Source: an uncultured Opitutia bacterium (GTDB taxonomy: Bacteria; Verrucomicrobiota; Verrucomicrobiia; Opitutales; Opitutaceae). Taken from it: a DNA stretch of 64,000 bases. How positions within the stretch are numbered: position 1 is the first letter of the stretch; every line of letters begins with the position of its first letter. The notes below the pieces were generated by a model, which had not been told where the DNA came from, did no database searches, and saw only the letters and a program-made list of their open reading frames with translations. Made by a program: the position numbers and the translations under genes. The stretch lies in NCBI GenBank assembly GCA_903877135.1, contig CAIRCN010000020.1, positions 124,001 through 188,000 on the forward strand, read 5' to 3'. Below are positions 16,628 to 27,258 of the stretch, one piece after another.

Positions 16628-17698
16628 TCAGCCCGCTTTCCGCTCCATCCGCGACCGCCACCGCAACGCCACCGTCACGAGCGCGATCAGCGCCGGCACC
16701 TCGACCAGCGGCCCGATCACCGCCGCAAACGCCGCGCCCGACGCGATCCCGAACACCCCCACCGCCACCGCGATCGCCAGCTCGAAATTGTTGCCCGACG
16801 CCGTGAACGCCAGCGTCGCCGCCCGCGGATAATCCGTCCCCGCCTTCACGCTCATCCAAAACGTCGCGGTGAACATGATCCCGAAATACACTACCAGCGG
16901 CAGCGCCACGCGCAGCACATCGAGCGGGATGCGCACCACCGTGTCGCCCTTCAAACTGAACATCACCACAATCGTGAACAGTAGCGCCACGAGCGTGATC
17001 GGGCTGATGAACGGCAGAAACTTCCGGTCATACCACTCGACGCGCGCCCCGCGCCGCAGCCCGAACCGCGACACCAGCCCGCCGAGAAACGGAATCCCGA
17101 GGTAAATGAACACGCTCTTCGCCACCGCGCCGATCGTCACGCCCGACAAATCCAGTTCGCCGAGCGTCACGCCGACGAGCGGCGGCAGCACCTTTAAAAA
17201 CAGCCATGCCATCGGTGCGAAAAAGAAGACCTGGAACAGCGCGTTCGCCGCCACCAGCCCCGCGCAATACTCCCGGCTCCCCTCGGCGAGATCGTTCCAC
17301 ACGATTACCATCGCGATGCACCGCGCCAGCCCGATGAGCACCAACCCCGCAAAATATTCTGGCCGGTCGCGCAGGAAAATCACCGCCAGCGTGAACATCA
17401 GCACCGGCCCCACGAGCCAGTTCTGCACGAGCGAGAGGGCGAGCACCTTCTTGTCGCGAAACACGTCGGGCAGTTCCTCGTAGCGCACCTTCGCCAGCGG
17501 GGGATACATCATCAGGATCAGCCCCGCCGCGATCGGCACCGACGTCGTGCCAACGCTCCACGCCGTCAGCAGCCTCGGCAGCGCCGGCAGAAACCGCCCC
17601 GCCAGCACGCCCGCCGCCATCGCCAGAAAAATCCAGCCCGTCAGATAACGGTCCAGAAACGACAGGCGGCCCAGCACAGGATGTTTTTCGGTGTTCAT
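16628..17698 (-). CDS. acr3: ACR3-type arsenite efflux permease
   Basis: A 356-residue inner-membrane transporter with ten predicted spans that exports As(III), driven by the proton gradient. The characteristic Cys127 in [15 protein letters not shown], required for arsenite transport in characterised ACR3 proteins, is present, together with the [11 protein letters not shown] and [18 protein letters not shown] motifs. Its ATG overlaps the stop of arsC by four bases (17695-17698), showing tight coupling of reductase and pump. Confidence 0.95.
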   Translation of the reverse strand: MNTEKHPVLGRLSFLDRYLTGWIFLAMAAGVLAGRFLPALPRLLTAWSVGTTSVPIAAGLILMMYPPLAKVRYEELPDVFRDKKVLALSLVQNWLVGPVLMFTLAVIFLRDRPEYFAGLVLIGLARCIAMVIVWNDLAEGSREYCAGLVAANALFQVFFFAPMAWLFLKVLPPLVGVTLGELDLSGVTIGAVAKSVFIYLGIPFLGGLVSRFGLRRGARVEWYDRKFLPFISPITLVALLFTIVVMFSLKGDTVVRIPLDVLRVALPLVVYFGIMFTATFWMSVKAGTDYPRAATLAFTASGNNFELAIAVAVGVFGIASGAAFAAVIGPLVEVPALIALVTVALRWRSRMERKAG

Positions 17699-18150
17699 GA
17701 AATTCCTCCCACCCTCAGTGCGTCGCGCCGCCCGTCGGCGTAGGCTGTGAAAGTCCGCCGGATTTCATTCCGCACCCGGCGAAACACCGCCATCTGCTCC
17801 TCCTCCGACCCGGTCGCGTGCGCCGGGTCGTCGAACGGCCAGTGGTGCCGGTTCACCTGCCCCGGGAAAATCGGACACGCCTGGTCGACGTTGCCGCACA
17901 CTGTGATCACCGTCTCTATCTCGGCGGCGAGGAACTCTTTCATGTGCTTCGATCGGTGCCCGCAGATGTCGATGCCAATCTCCGCCATCGCCCGGATCGC
18001 CAGCGGATGCACGTAACCCGCCGGCTTCGAGCCCGCGCTCGCCACGTTGAGGAAGTCCCCCGCCACCGCGCGCAGCACGCCCTCCGCCAAGTGCGAGCGG
18101 CACGAATTCCCAGTGCAGAGAATCAAGATTGTCGGTTTATCGGTGGCCAT
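17695..18150 (-). CDS. arsC: Thioredoxin-coupled arsenate reductase
   Basis: A 151-residue low-molecular-weight-phosphatase-type ArsC that reduces arsenate to arsenite for export by the adjacent ACR3. The P-loop CTGNSCRS (Cys12, Cys17, Arg18) and the redox pair Cys85 and Cys92 ([15 protein letters not shown]) correspond to the catalytic and relay cysteines of the Staphylococcus aureus enzyme, so electrons should come from thioredoxin. The later aspartate in WPFDDPA is the general acid. It overlaps acr3 by four bases. Confidence 0.95.
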   Translation of the reverse strand: MATDKPTILILCTGNSCRSHLAEGVLRAVAGDFLNVASAGSKPAGYVHPLAIRAMAEIGIDICGHRSKHMKEFLAAEIETVITVCGNVDQACPIFPGQVNRHHWPFDDPAHATGSEEEQMAVFRRVRNEIRRTFTAYADGRRDALRVGGIS

Positions 18151-18159
18151 GAAAAGGAA

Positions 18160-18714
18160 TCAGCACTGGCAGGCCTGCGGCTTCCGCCTCTCATAGCCAA
18201 TAATTTTCCCCATGCGGTCAAACTCCAGCCGGCAGCAGTCCTGCAATTTCTTCTTCAGCATCGCCCGGCCGCGGCGAACACGGGACTTCACCGCCGTGAG
18301 CGAGAGGTTCATCCGCAGTGCGATCTTTGCGAGGGGCAACCCCTCAAACTCCGCCAGCCGCACCGGCTCGCGGTAGGCTTCGGGCAATTCCTCCAGGAAT
18401 TTCCGCAACGAGCGCGCCATGGCCGCCGATGCCTCGTCAGCCGGTTCCGGCACCTCGGCGGTGAGGTTGGCGGGCAATTCGCCGTCCGGTCGCTGCCGCC
18501 GGTAAAAATCGATCACCGTCGTCCGCGCAATCCGGTAGAGCCAGGCCTCAAGCCGCAGTCCGTCGCGGAGCGCCGCACGCGAACGGAACACCTTCAGCAT
18601 TGTCTCCTGCGCGAGGTCGTCCGCCGTTGCGTCGTCACGCACGCGCCGCCGGATGAAGGCGTGCAGTTTCCCGGAAAAATCCGCCACCGCGCTGTCGAAC
18701 TCGGCAACGCTCAT
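18160..18714 (-). CDS. sigZ: ECF sigma factor of the SigZ type
   Basis: The protein (184 residues from the ATG at 18714, which overlaps the arsN2 stop by four bases) has sigma region 2 (residues ~12-75, DDLAQETMLKVFRSR and WLYRIARTTVIDFYRR) and region 4 (~105-155, LPLAKIALRMNLSLTAVKSRVRRGR). After region 4 comes a short cysteine tail with Cys160, Cys161, Cys182 and Cys184 around the segment FDRMGKIIGYERR, which I recognise from SigZ-like sigma factors. No anti-sigma gene is adjacent. Lying in the middle of the arsenic operon, it may direct transcription of this operon; the cysteines could sense arsenite or redox state, which is inference. Confidence 0.88.
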   Translation of the reverse strand: MSVAEFDSAVADFSGKLHAFIRRRVRDDATADDLAQETMLKVFRSRAALRDGLRLEAWLYRIARTTVIDFYRRQRPDGELPANLTAEVPEPADEASAAMARSLRKFLEELPEAYREPVRLAEFEGLPLAKIALRMNLSLTAVKSRVRRGRAMLKKKLQDCCRLEFDRMGKIIGYERRKPQACQC

Positions 18715-19169
18715 GCGAACTCCCTCCGTTCCCGCTTCAGGCACACCGCCGAGCGGCAGCACCCGCCGGCAAACTGTCCCGTGCGCCGGATCGCCTCCGG
18801 CGCCTCGCTGCGCGCCACCACGCGAAAACCACGCGCCGCGAAAAATCCCTCCGCCGTCGTCGTGAGCAGCCACCAGCGGCGGACGCGCCACCCATCCGCA
18901 GCCCGTTCAAGTGCATCCACAAGCTGGCCGCCAAATCCCGCGCCGCGCTGGTTGACATGGACGACAAGCGAACGAAGCAACGCGTCTTCGCCGCAAACCT
19001 CCGCGCCAACCGCACCGACGACAACCTCACCGCTGCGCGCCACGAGGAAGTGCGCGATATGCGGCGCAAAATCGTCAGCGGGCAGTTCGGCGGCACGCAA
19101 TAGCGCCGCAATTTCCGGCACGTCGGCCGGCGCGGCAGGGCTGATGAGAATGTCGGTGGCGTTCGCCAT
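18711..19169 (-). CDS. arsN2: Arsenic-resistance N-acetyltransferase ArsN2-like
   Basis: A 152-residue GNAT protein. The acetyl-CoA loop VNQRGAGFGGQLVDALE and the segment RRWWLLTTTAEGFFAARGF are typical of ArsN2, a family repeatedly found in arsenic operons and thought to acetylate organoarsenical or amino-bearing toxins. Its stop overlaps the sigZ start by four bases and it starts only three bases after arsM ends, so the three genes are one translational unit. The C-terminal Cys-Cys pair (GGCCRSAVC) is notable. Confidence 0.88.
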   Translation of the reverse strand: MANATDILISPAAPADVPEIAALLRAAELPADDFAPHIAHFLVARSGEVVVGAVGAEVCGEDALLRSLVVHVNQRGAGFGGQLVDALERAADGWRVRRWWLLTTTAEGFFAARGFRVVARSEAPEAIRRTGQFAGGCCRSAVCLKRERREFA

Positions 19170-19172
19170 GAC

Positions 19173-19970
19173 TCAGGGCTTATACGCGGTGATGAGCGCG
19201 CTCACGACAAATTCTCCGGCCGTCGGGTCGTCGGTCCAATGCCCGATGTATTCCCGCGAACTCTCCTTCGGCGCGATGTCGACCCGCGCAAACCCGACCC
19301 CGGCCAGCAGCGCGCGCAATTTGTCGATCGGGGTCGCCCCTCCCACGCAGGCGCCGATCGCGCTCAGCTTGGCGCGCAGGTCCGCCGGCAGCGGCTTCGA
19401 CGCCACCACGTCCGCGATCGCCAGCCGTCCGCCGGGCTTCAGCACCCGAAATGCCTCGCCAAACACCCGCGCCTTCTCGGGCGACAGGTTGATCACGCAG
19501 TTCGACAGGATGAGGTCGACCGTGGCGTCGGCCACCGGCAAGGCCTCGATCTCACCGAGGCGGAACTCGACGTTCTGGTAGCCGCCCTTGGCGGCGTTGG
19601 CGCGCGCCTTTGTGATCATGGCGGCCGTCATGTCGACGCCGATCACGCGGCCCGTGCCGGCGAGCTGGCGTGCGGCGAGAAAGCAGTCGAAGCCTGCGCC
19701 GCTCCCGAGGTCGAGCACGGTCTCGCCGGGCTTGATCGAGGCGATGGCGAGCGGGTTGCCGCAACCGAGGCCGAGGTCGGCGCCGGCGGGTGCCGCCGCG
19801 AGTTGCTCGGCGGAATAACCGAGTTTCTCCCCGTAGTTTTCCGTGGCGCCGCCGCAACAGCCACTGGCCTTGCAGCAGCAGGAGTCGTCCGCCTGCTCCG
19901 CGATAGCGCCATAGCGTTCGCGGACGAAGCTGCGGATCTGTTCGGTGTTGGGTGTGGTCGTCTTGTTCAT
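19173..19970 (-). CDS. arsM: Arsenite S-adenosylmethionine methyltransferase
   Basis: A 265-residue class I methyltransferase that methylates As(III) to volatile or exportable species. It has the SAM motif VLDLGSGAGFDCF (about residues 85-97), the As-binding cysteines Cys70 (GLGCGNP), Cys158 (LSNCVINLSPEK) and Cys208 (IGACVGGATP), and an N-terminal Cys cluster (CCC..CC at residues 31-39). It is the first gene of the arsenic operon. The ATG at 19970 is directly preceded by an inverted repeat that contains its likely ribosome site. Confidence 0.95.
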   Translation of the reverse strand: MNKTTTPNTEQIRSFVRERYGAIAEQADDSCCCKASGCCGGATENYGEKLGYSAEQLAAAPAGADLGLGCGNPLAIASIKPGETVLDLGSGAGFDCFLAARQLAGTGRVIGVDMTAAMITKARANAAKGGYQNVEFRLGEIEALPVADATVDLILSNCVINLSPEKARVFGEAFRVLKPGGRLAIADVVASKPLPADLRAKLSAIGACVGGATPIDKLRALLAGVGFARVDIAPKESSREYIGHWTDDPTAGEFVVSALITAYKP

Positions 19971-19989
19971 AGGTGAATTGGGTTCACCT
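19971..19989 (-). promoter_or_regulatory. Hairpin covering the arsM ribosome site
   Basis: Read on the minus strand, the 19 bases before the arsM ATG are AGGTGAACCCAATTCACCT: a perfect 7-bp inverted repeat with a 5-base loop. The 5' arm AGGTGAA looks like the Shine-Dalgarno sequence (13 bases from the start) and the 3' arm abuts the ATG. Folding would hide the ribosome site; alternatively the repeat could be a protein operator. It does not resemble an ArsR box. Confidence 0.6.
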
Positions 19990-20028
19990 CTGCAGACGCC
20001 ACTCCCCGCGGAAGGACGCAGGGTTTTT

Positions 20029-22236
<2,208 letters not shown>

Positions 22237-22249
22237 CCGGCGTCCGGCC

Positions 22250-23905
22250 TCAGCGCCGCATCCCGCGGTGGAGCCGGCTTGTCGGCTTTACCGCGGCCGC
22301 CACCTCGTCCGCCAGCGCTTTCTGGTCGAACAGCGCCGAGTAGATGTAGGGGAAGCCCTCGATCTTCTTCCGCTCCACGGCGAGCCCCATATAGCGCTCG
22401 ATCGAGCGCGCATCGCGCACATCGTCCTCGGTCACAAGGGTGAAGGCGTCGCCGGTGTTGTGCGCCCGGCCCGTGCGGCCGATGCGGTGCACGTAGTCCT
22501 CGGCATTTTCTGGCACGTCGTAGTTGATCACGTGCGAGACGCCAGCGATGTCGAGCCCGCGAGCCGCAATGTCCGTCGCCACCAGCACCTCGAACTTGCC
22601 GCTCTTGAACCCGTCGAGCGCCTCGATGCGCTCGCGCTGGCTGCGGTCGGAGTGCATCACGCCCACCGTGTGCCCCTTGCTGATGAGCCGGTGCGCGATG
22701 CGGTCGGCGCCCATGCGCGTGCGGCTGAAAATCAGCACGCTCTTAAACTCCGTCTGCTCCAGCAGCAGTTGCAGCAAGTCGAATTTCTGCGACGCCACCA
22801 CGGGGTAAAACGCATGCGAGACCGTCTCGGCCGGCGAGCGCACGCGACCGATCTCGACCTTTACCGGATTGCGCAGCGCCCAAGCCGCGAGTGAGGCAAT
22901 CTCGGGCGGGACGGTCGCCGTAAAAAACAGCGTCTGGCGGGTAGCCGGCGTCTTCTGCACAATCCGCTTCACGTCTGGCAGGAAGCCCATGTCGAGCATC
23001 CGGTCCACCTCGTCGAGCACGAGGATGTCGATGTCCTTGAGCGAGCAGTTACCCTGCTCCAGATGGTCCAGCAACCGGCCCGGTGTCGCCGCGAGAATGT
23101 CCATGCCGCGCCTCAGGTCTTCGGTTTGCTTCCCGTAACCGACGCCGCCGTAAACGATCGTCACGCGCAGATCGGTGAACTTGGCAAACTTCTGAAACGC
23201 CTCCTCGACCTGCAGCGCCAGTTCGCGCGTCGGCTCGAGGATCAGCACGCGCAGTTTGCCGTGCGCGCCCAGCCTCTGGATGATCGGCAACGCAAACGCC
23301 GCCGTCTTGCCTGTGCCCGTCTGGGCCGAGCCGATGACGTCGCCACCCTTCAGCACAACGGGTATCGCCTGCGCCTGAATCGGCGTCGGCGACACATAAC
23401 CCATCTCCTGCACGGCAAACGCGAGGGCGTCGCAAAGCCCGAGCTTGGTAAACTCCGTGTCCATCTTGGGCACGTCTACCGGGATGGCCGGCTTGATCTC
23501 CGCCGTGCGCGGATGGTCGAACGTCTTGTCGATCATCGGCCGCTCACGCTCGCCGCGCGGGCCACCGTGACCGCCGCCACCCGAGCGTGAATGCAGCCCG
23601 CGCCCGCCGTGCGCACTGCCACCGCCACGCGGGCCATGCTCGTCGCGCCGCGGCCGCGCTTCGTGGGCCACACCCGGGGCGCGCGGCTCCTGCTCGTCCC
23701 GCGGGTCTCGTGGCTGCTGCCTGGCGCCGCCGCGCGGTCGGCCGCCGGACGATCTCGCATTGCGGTCGTGGGGCACGTCGCCGCGGTGCGGTGATGAGTG
23801 CGGTTTCGGTTGAAAAGCGGGTTTAGCGGCCGCAGGCGCGACGGGCTTCGTGGGGCGCGAGGGCACCATTTTCTCGCGCAGCTTCGCAAAGATTTTCTTC
23901 AGCAT
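22250..23905 (-). CDS. DEAD-box-type ATP-dependent RNA helicase (RhlE-like)
   Basis: A 551-residue RNA helicase. The core contains the Q motif, Walker A SAQTGTGKT (193-201), motif Ib TPGRLLDHL, motif II DEVD (298-301), motif III TAT, and motif VI HRIGRTGRA. Motif II reads DEVD rather than DEAD, from a GTG codon. The first ~125 residues form a basic, Arg/Gly/His-rich low-complexity tail that resembles RGG RNA-binding tails, but at the N terminus rather than the more usual C terminus. Likely role: ribosome assembly or mRNA turnover. Confidence 0.93.
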   Translation of the reverse strand: MLKKIFAKLREKMVPSRPTKPVAPAAAKPAFQPKPHSSPHRGDVPHDRNARSSGGRPRGGARQQPRDPRDEQEPRAPGVAHEARPRRDEHGPRGGGSAHGGRGLHSRSGGGGHGGPRGERERPMIDKTFDHPRTAEIKPAIPVDVPKMDTEFTKLGLCDALAFAVQEMGYVSPTPIQAQAIPVVLKGGDVIGSAQTGTGKTAAFALPIIQRLGAHGKLRVLILEPTRELALQVEEAFQKFAKFTDLRVTIVYGGVGYGKQTEDLRRGMDILAATPGRLLDHLEQGNCSLKDIDILVLDEVDRMLDMGFLPDVKRIVQKTPATRQTLFFTATVPPEIASLAAWALRNPVKVEIGRVRSPAETVSHAFYPVVASQKFDLLQLLLEQTEFKSVLIFSRTRMGADRIAHRLISKGHTVGVMHSDRSQRERIEALDGFKSGKFEVLVATDIAARGLDIAGVSHVINYDVPENAEDYVHRIGRTGRAHNTGDAFTLVTEDDVRDARSIERYMGLAVERKKIEGFPYIYSALFDQKALADEVAAAVKPTSRLHRGMRR

Positions 23906-24036
23906 TGTCGTTTGTTAAAGAGTGAAGCTCCGCCGAAACGGCCCGCTTTGCAATCCCCGATATGTCCGCCTCACTCGCAGACAGGCCCGCTACTTGACTT
24001 CCGGCTGATTTGTAACACCTGTGGTTACATAATATC

Positions 24037-24471
24037 ATGAGCGCCAATTCCCGTTTCGCCGTCAGCGTGCACATGCTCGCTTACCTAGCCCACCGCCAGG
24101 GCGCGGCCGTGCCATCGACGGAGATCGCGGCCAGCGTGGGCACCAACGCGGTCGTGATCCGGCGCCTGCTCTCCGCGCTGGTGAAAGCCCGGCTCGTCTC
24201 CACCCAAAAAGGCGCAACCGGGGGCTTCACCCTCGCCGTCTTCCCGGCGGGGATTTCTTTGCTCGCCATTTACCGGGCCGTCGAGCCCGCGCCCGAGCAC
24301 GGGATGCGCCGCTTCGCCCCGAATCACCAATGCCCCGTCGGCGCCAAAATCGAGGCGATCCTGCACGGGGTCTTCGTGAAGACGCAGGCGGCAATGGAGC
24401 AAGAGCTTTTACAGGTGACGCTCGCCCAAATCCACCAGCAACTCCACGCGGTCTGCCCGCGGAAAAAGTGA
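24037..24471 (+). CDS. Rrf2 family transcriptional regulator
   Basis: A 144-residue Rrf2 winged-helix protein: SRFAVSVHMLAYLAHRQG, STEIAASVGTNAVVIRRLLSALVKARLVSTQKGATGGFTL is the DNA-binding domain (residues ~5-65). It lacks the three-cysteine cluster of IscR/NsrR; Cys97 (HQCPVG) resembles the YwnA/YwgB-type subgroup. It precedes a VOC-family gene by 52 bases on the same strand and may control it, a common pairing, but no operator was identified. Confidence 0.9.
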   Translation: MSANSRFAVSVHMLAYLAHRQGAAVPSTEIAASVGTNAVVIRRLLSALVKARLVSTQKGATGGFTLAVFPAGISLLAIYRAVEPAPEHGMRRFAPNHQCPVGAKIEAILHGVFVKTQAAMEQELLQVTLAQIHQQLHAVCPRKK

Positions 24472-24523
24472 CGGTGTGCCAGGCATGCCACCACCCAAAT
24501 CACCATAATCCCCGTTTTCCCAA

Positions 24524-25303
24524 ATGAACTCTTCTCTCCACCTCCGATCCGTCAGACTGCGCGTGCCTGACCTCACGCGGAGCATGGCGTTCTATGTCGG
24601 CCAGCTGGGCTTTGCTCCCGTCCACAAAACCGTCGGTCGCGCCGACCTCGCCGTGGCGTCCGGTTCTCCCACGCTGCTTACATTGATGGAGGATCGCGCC
24701 GCCCGCCCTGCCCCGCCCGATGCCGCCGGTCTCTTTCACGCGGCGTTGCTGTTGCCAGGCCGGGCCGCCCTCGGCGCCTGGCTCCAACACGCGGCTAAAG
24801 CCGGGGTGGAGTTCGAGGGTTTTTCCGACCACGGTGTGAGCCAGGCCGTCTACTTCGCGGACCCCGATGGCAATGGCCTAGAGTTTTACGTCGACCGGCC
24901 GCGTGCCGAGTGGCCCTTCGCTCATGGCAAGCTCGCCATGCGCACCGATCCGCTCGACGTCCCAAAATTGCTCGCCGAAGCCGCACCCGCGGGCCCGTTT
25001 CCTCTCGCCGGTGCACGCTGGGGCCACCTCCACCTGCGCGTGACCAGCCTGGAGCGCAGCGAGGCGTTTTATCGGACGACACTCGGTCTGGATCTGATGC
25101 AGGACTCTTACCCCGGCGCACGATTCCTCGCCGCCGACGGCTACCATCACCACCTCGGGCTCAACATCTGGGGCCGCCCGCGCCAATCGCAACCGGCCGG
25201 CGCACTCGGCCTCGCCGAGACTGTGTTTGCGCAGCGCAGCATAACCAGCGAACAGCGCCTCACCGATCCCGACGGCATCACCCTACGGCTCGTCGGCCTC
25301 TGA
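24524..25303 (+). CDS. VOC family (CatE-like) protein with two glyoxalase domains
   Basis: A 259-residue protein with two vicinal-oxygen-chelate modules: the first about residues 5-125 (SVRLRVPDLTRSMAFYVGQLGF ... DPDGNGLEFYVDRP) and the second about 165-258 (HLHLRVTSLERSEAFYRTTLGLDL ... DPDGITLRLV). This is the layout of CatE-like catechol-2,3-dioxygenase relatives such as the B. subtilis YfiE type. It lies downstream of the Rrf2 gene. Substrate unknown; detoxification of quinones or thiol conjugates is possible. Confidence 0.88.
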   Translation: MNSSLHLRSVRLRVPDLTRSMAFYVGQLGFAPVHKTVGRADLAVASGSPTLLTLMEDRAARPAPPDAAGLFHAALLLPGRAALGAWLQHAAKAGVEFEGFSDHGVSQAVYFADPDGNGLEFYVDRPRAEWPFAHGKLAMRTDPLDVPKLLAEAAPAGPFPLAGARWGHLHLRVTSLERSEAFYRTTLGLDLMQDSYPGARFLAADGYHHHLGLNIWGRPRQSQPAGALGLAETVFAQRSITSEQRLTDPDGITLRLVGL

Positions 25304-25339
25304 TCCCGCGCCGCGGCTGAGCGAGACACCGTCGGTGGC

Positions 25340-25741
25340 TCAGAGATTCGCCCTGATCTTCTCGAGGAGGGCGAGCGAAACCGGCTCGTCGCCGATGATA
25401 CCCACGCGGATTTTCACGTTGGTGAGGGCACCACCGACATTCTCGATCTTGATCTGGATTTTTTTGTCGGCGGCATTGCGCGCCACGATGATCGCCAGCA
25501 ATGCGTCCTTGCTTTCGCTGATTTTTACGAACTCCAGTTGCCGCACCGCCTTGTTGGCTGCGGCCACCGTCTTATCGAAATTGCCGTTGACGGTCGTGCG
25601 CAGCTCGCCCCGGACCCAGGCCACAGCACTCGCCCCGGCACCCACCGCGACAGCCAGGCAGCCAGAAGTGAACGTTAGCACCAGCACTGCCAGCGCCAGC
25701 GGGAAAAACACGGATAGACTGGGCAGCAATCTGGTTTTCAT
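25340..25741 (-). CDS. DUF3568-like lipoprotein
   Basis: The ATG at 25741 gives MKTRLLPSLSVFFPLALAVLVLTFTSGCLAV, a lipoprotein signal with lipobox TSGC; the longer frame from 25822 adds a leader without sense. The ~100-residue mature part has a small alpha/beta pattern (VRGELRTTVNGNFDKTVAAANKAVRQLEF) typical of DUF3568, a family of envelope lipoproteins of unknown function. It converges with the VOC gene and is divergent from the PilT-like pair. Confidence 0.8.
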   Translation of the reverse strand: MKTRLLPSLSVFFPLALAVLVLTFTSGCLAVAVGAGASAVAWVRGELRTTVNGNFDKTVAAANKAVRQLEFVKISESKDALLAIIVARNAADKKIQIKIENVGGALTNVKIRVGIIGDEPVSLALLEKIRANL

Positions 25742-25845
25742 GGTCATGGGTGTGACCACAGACTGCAAATTTGGCAACAGGTTCGCGCCTTCGCGCTTGG
25801 CTTGCCCGAAACGTCCCATCATGGTCGGGGCAATCCCGGCTCAGC

Positions 25846-27255
25846 ATGAATCCCGACGTTCTCTGGTTAGCGCGCCTCGGCATCGACCAAGGGCTTTTCA
25901 CCCGCCAGCAATGTGCTGCCGTGCGCCACGCCGTCGGTGACAGTGCCGAGTTGATGGATTTCGCCCAGAAATTCATCGACGACGGCCTCGTCTCCAACAT
26001 CGAGAGACTCGAAAAACTCGCAGGCCTCGCACTGACCAAAGGCCAGAAAGGCCCACCCGCTGGCGACCCGTTTGCAGACGAAGGCACCACCGCACCCTTC
26101 GCCGCTGCAAGCGAGGCACAAAATACCAAGACTCCGGTCGTCCCGACCCCCTCTTTCCCCTTCGACACCATCGGCGTGATGGACGACGCTTCCCTCGCCG
26201 CCGGCCTGCGCGAATTACTCCGGTCCACCGCCCGTTACGGGGCGAGCGACCTCCACCTATCGACTGGCGCTCGCGCCTTCGTCCGCAAGAATCGCGCCCT
26301 CACCTATATTTCCGACTATACGCTCACTGCCGACGACGCCCTCCGGCTCAACGTCGCGCTCCTCTCCGAAGCACAGAAAAAATCCTTCCTCGAGAAAAAG
26401 GACTTCGACTACGCCCTCGCCGTCACCGGGGCCGAACGCTACCGCGTCAACCTCATGTTCCATAAGAACGGTGCGGCCGGCGCCTACCGCATGGTGCCCG
26501 CCGAGACGCGCACGCTCGAGCAACTCGGCTTCGCCAAGCACAACGCCACGCTGATGAAGCTGCTGTCCTACCACAACGGCCTCATCCTCATCACCGGCCC
26601 CGTCGGTTCCGGCAAGACCACCACGCTCGCCTCGATGGTCGACCATCTCAACGCGACCCGCACCGACCACATCATCACTGTCGAGGATCCGATTGAGGTC
26701 GTGCAACCAGCGAAAGGCTGCAACGTCACGCAGCGCGAAGCCGGCGTGCACACCAAGTCGTTTTTCACCGCCCTCAAAGGCGCCCTCCGCGAGGACCCCG
26801 ATGTCATCGTCATCGGCGAACTCCGCGACCTCGAGACCATCGAGATGGCGATCACCGCCTCCGAGACCGGCCACCTCGTCATCGGCACGATGCACACGAG
26901 CGACGCTGCCACGACACTCAACCGCCTGCTCGACGTGTTCCCACCGGCACAGCAGACGCAGATTCGCGCCAGCGTAGCCGAGAGCCTTCGCGGCGTCGTC
27001 TGCCAGCGCCTGCTCCCCGCCACCGACGGCACGGTCGTGCTCGCCTGCGAAATTCTCGTCAGCAACATCGCCATCCAAAACCTCATCCGCGAAGGCAAGT
27101 CCACCGGGCTGCGCAACACGATGGAGACCGGCGTGAAGGAGGGAATGTGCCTGATGGACAATGTCGTCTTCAACCTCTGGCAGGACAATAAAATCACCGC
27201 CGAAATCGCCCTCGCCAACATCACCAACCGCGTCCTGCGCGCAAAGGTTTCCTGA
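25846..27255 (+). CDS. PilT/PilU-like type IV pilus retraction ATPase with N-terminal extension
   Basis: A hexameric secretion-type ATPase (469 residues from the ATG at 25846, which precedes MNPDVLWLARLGIDQGLF). The first ~125 residues are an extra domain with helices (FTRQQCAAVRHAVG, MDFAQKFIDDGLV) and a Pro/Ala linker. The ATPase core follows: GASDLHLS, Walker A GPVGSGKTTT (from ~252), Walker B VIVIGELRDLETIEMA, and HTSDAATTLNRLLDVFP. It is probably the PilU-like partner of the PilT encoded 3 bases downstream. Other pilus genes are not in the window. Confidence 0.9.
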   Translation: MNPDVLWLARLGIDQGLFTRQQCAAVRHAVGDSAELMDFAQKFIDDGLVSNIERLEKLAGLALTKGQKGPPAGDPFADEGTTAPFAAASEAQNTKTPVVPTPSFPFDTIGVMDDASLAAGLRELLRSTARYGASDLHLSTGARAFVRKNRALTYISDYTLTADDALRLNVALLSEAQKKSFLEKKDFDYALAVTGAERYRVNLMFHKNGAAGAYRMVPAETRTLEQLGFAKHNATLMKLLSYHNGLILITGPVGSGKTTTLASMVDHLNATRTDHIITVEDPIEVVQPAKGCNVTQREAGVHTKSFFTALKGALREDPDVIVIGELRDLETIEMAITASETGHLVIGTMHTSDAATTLNRLLDVFPPAQQTQIRASVAESLRGVVCQRLLPATDGTVVLACEILVSNIAIQNLIREGKSTGLRNTMETGVKEGMCLMDNVVFNLWQDNKITAEIALANITNRVLRAKVS

Positions 27256-27258
27256 CCC

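Noticed and set aside
15785-16984. A 399-codon plus-strand frame opposite tauE and acr3
   Set aside because: Composition is almost entirely Arg, His and Pro; it is the shadow of two membrane protein genes.
25304-25339. Inverted repeat CTGAGC...GCTCAG between the VOC and DUF3568 genes
   Set aside because: Six-base arms and no T tract; could be chance in this GC-rich gap.
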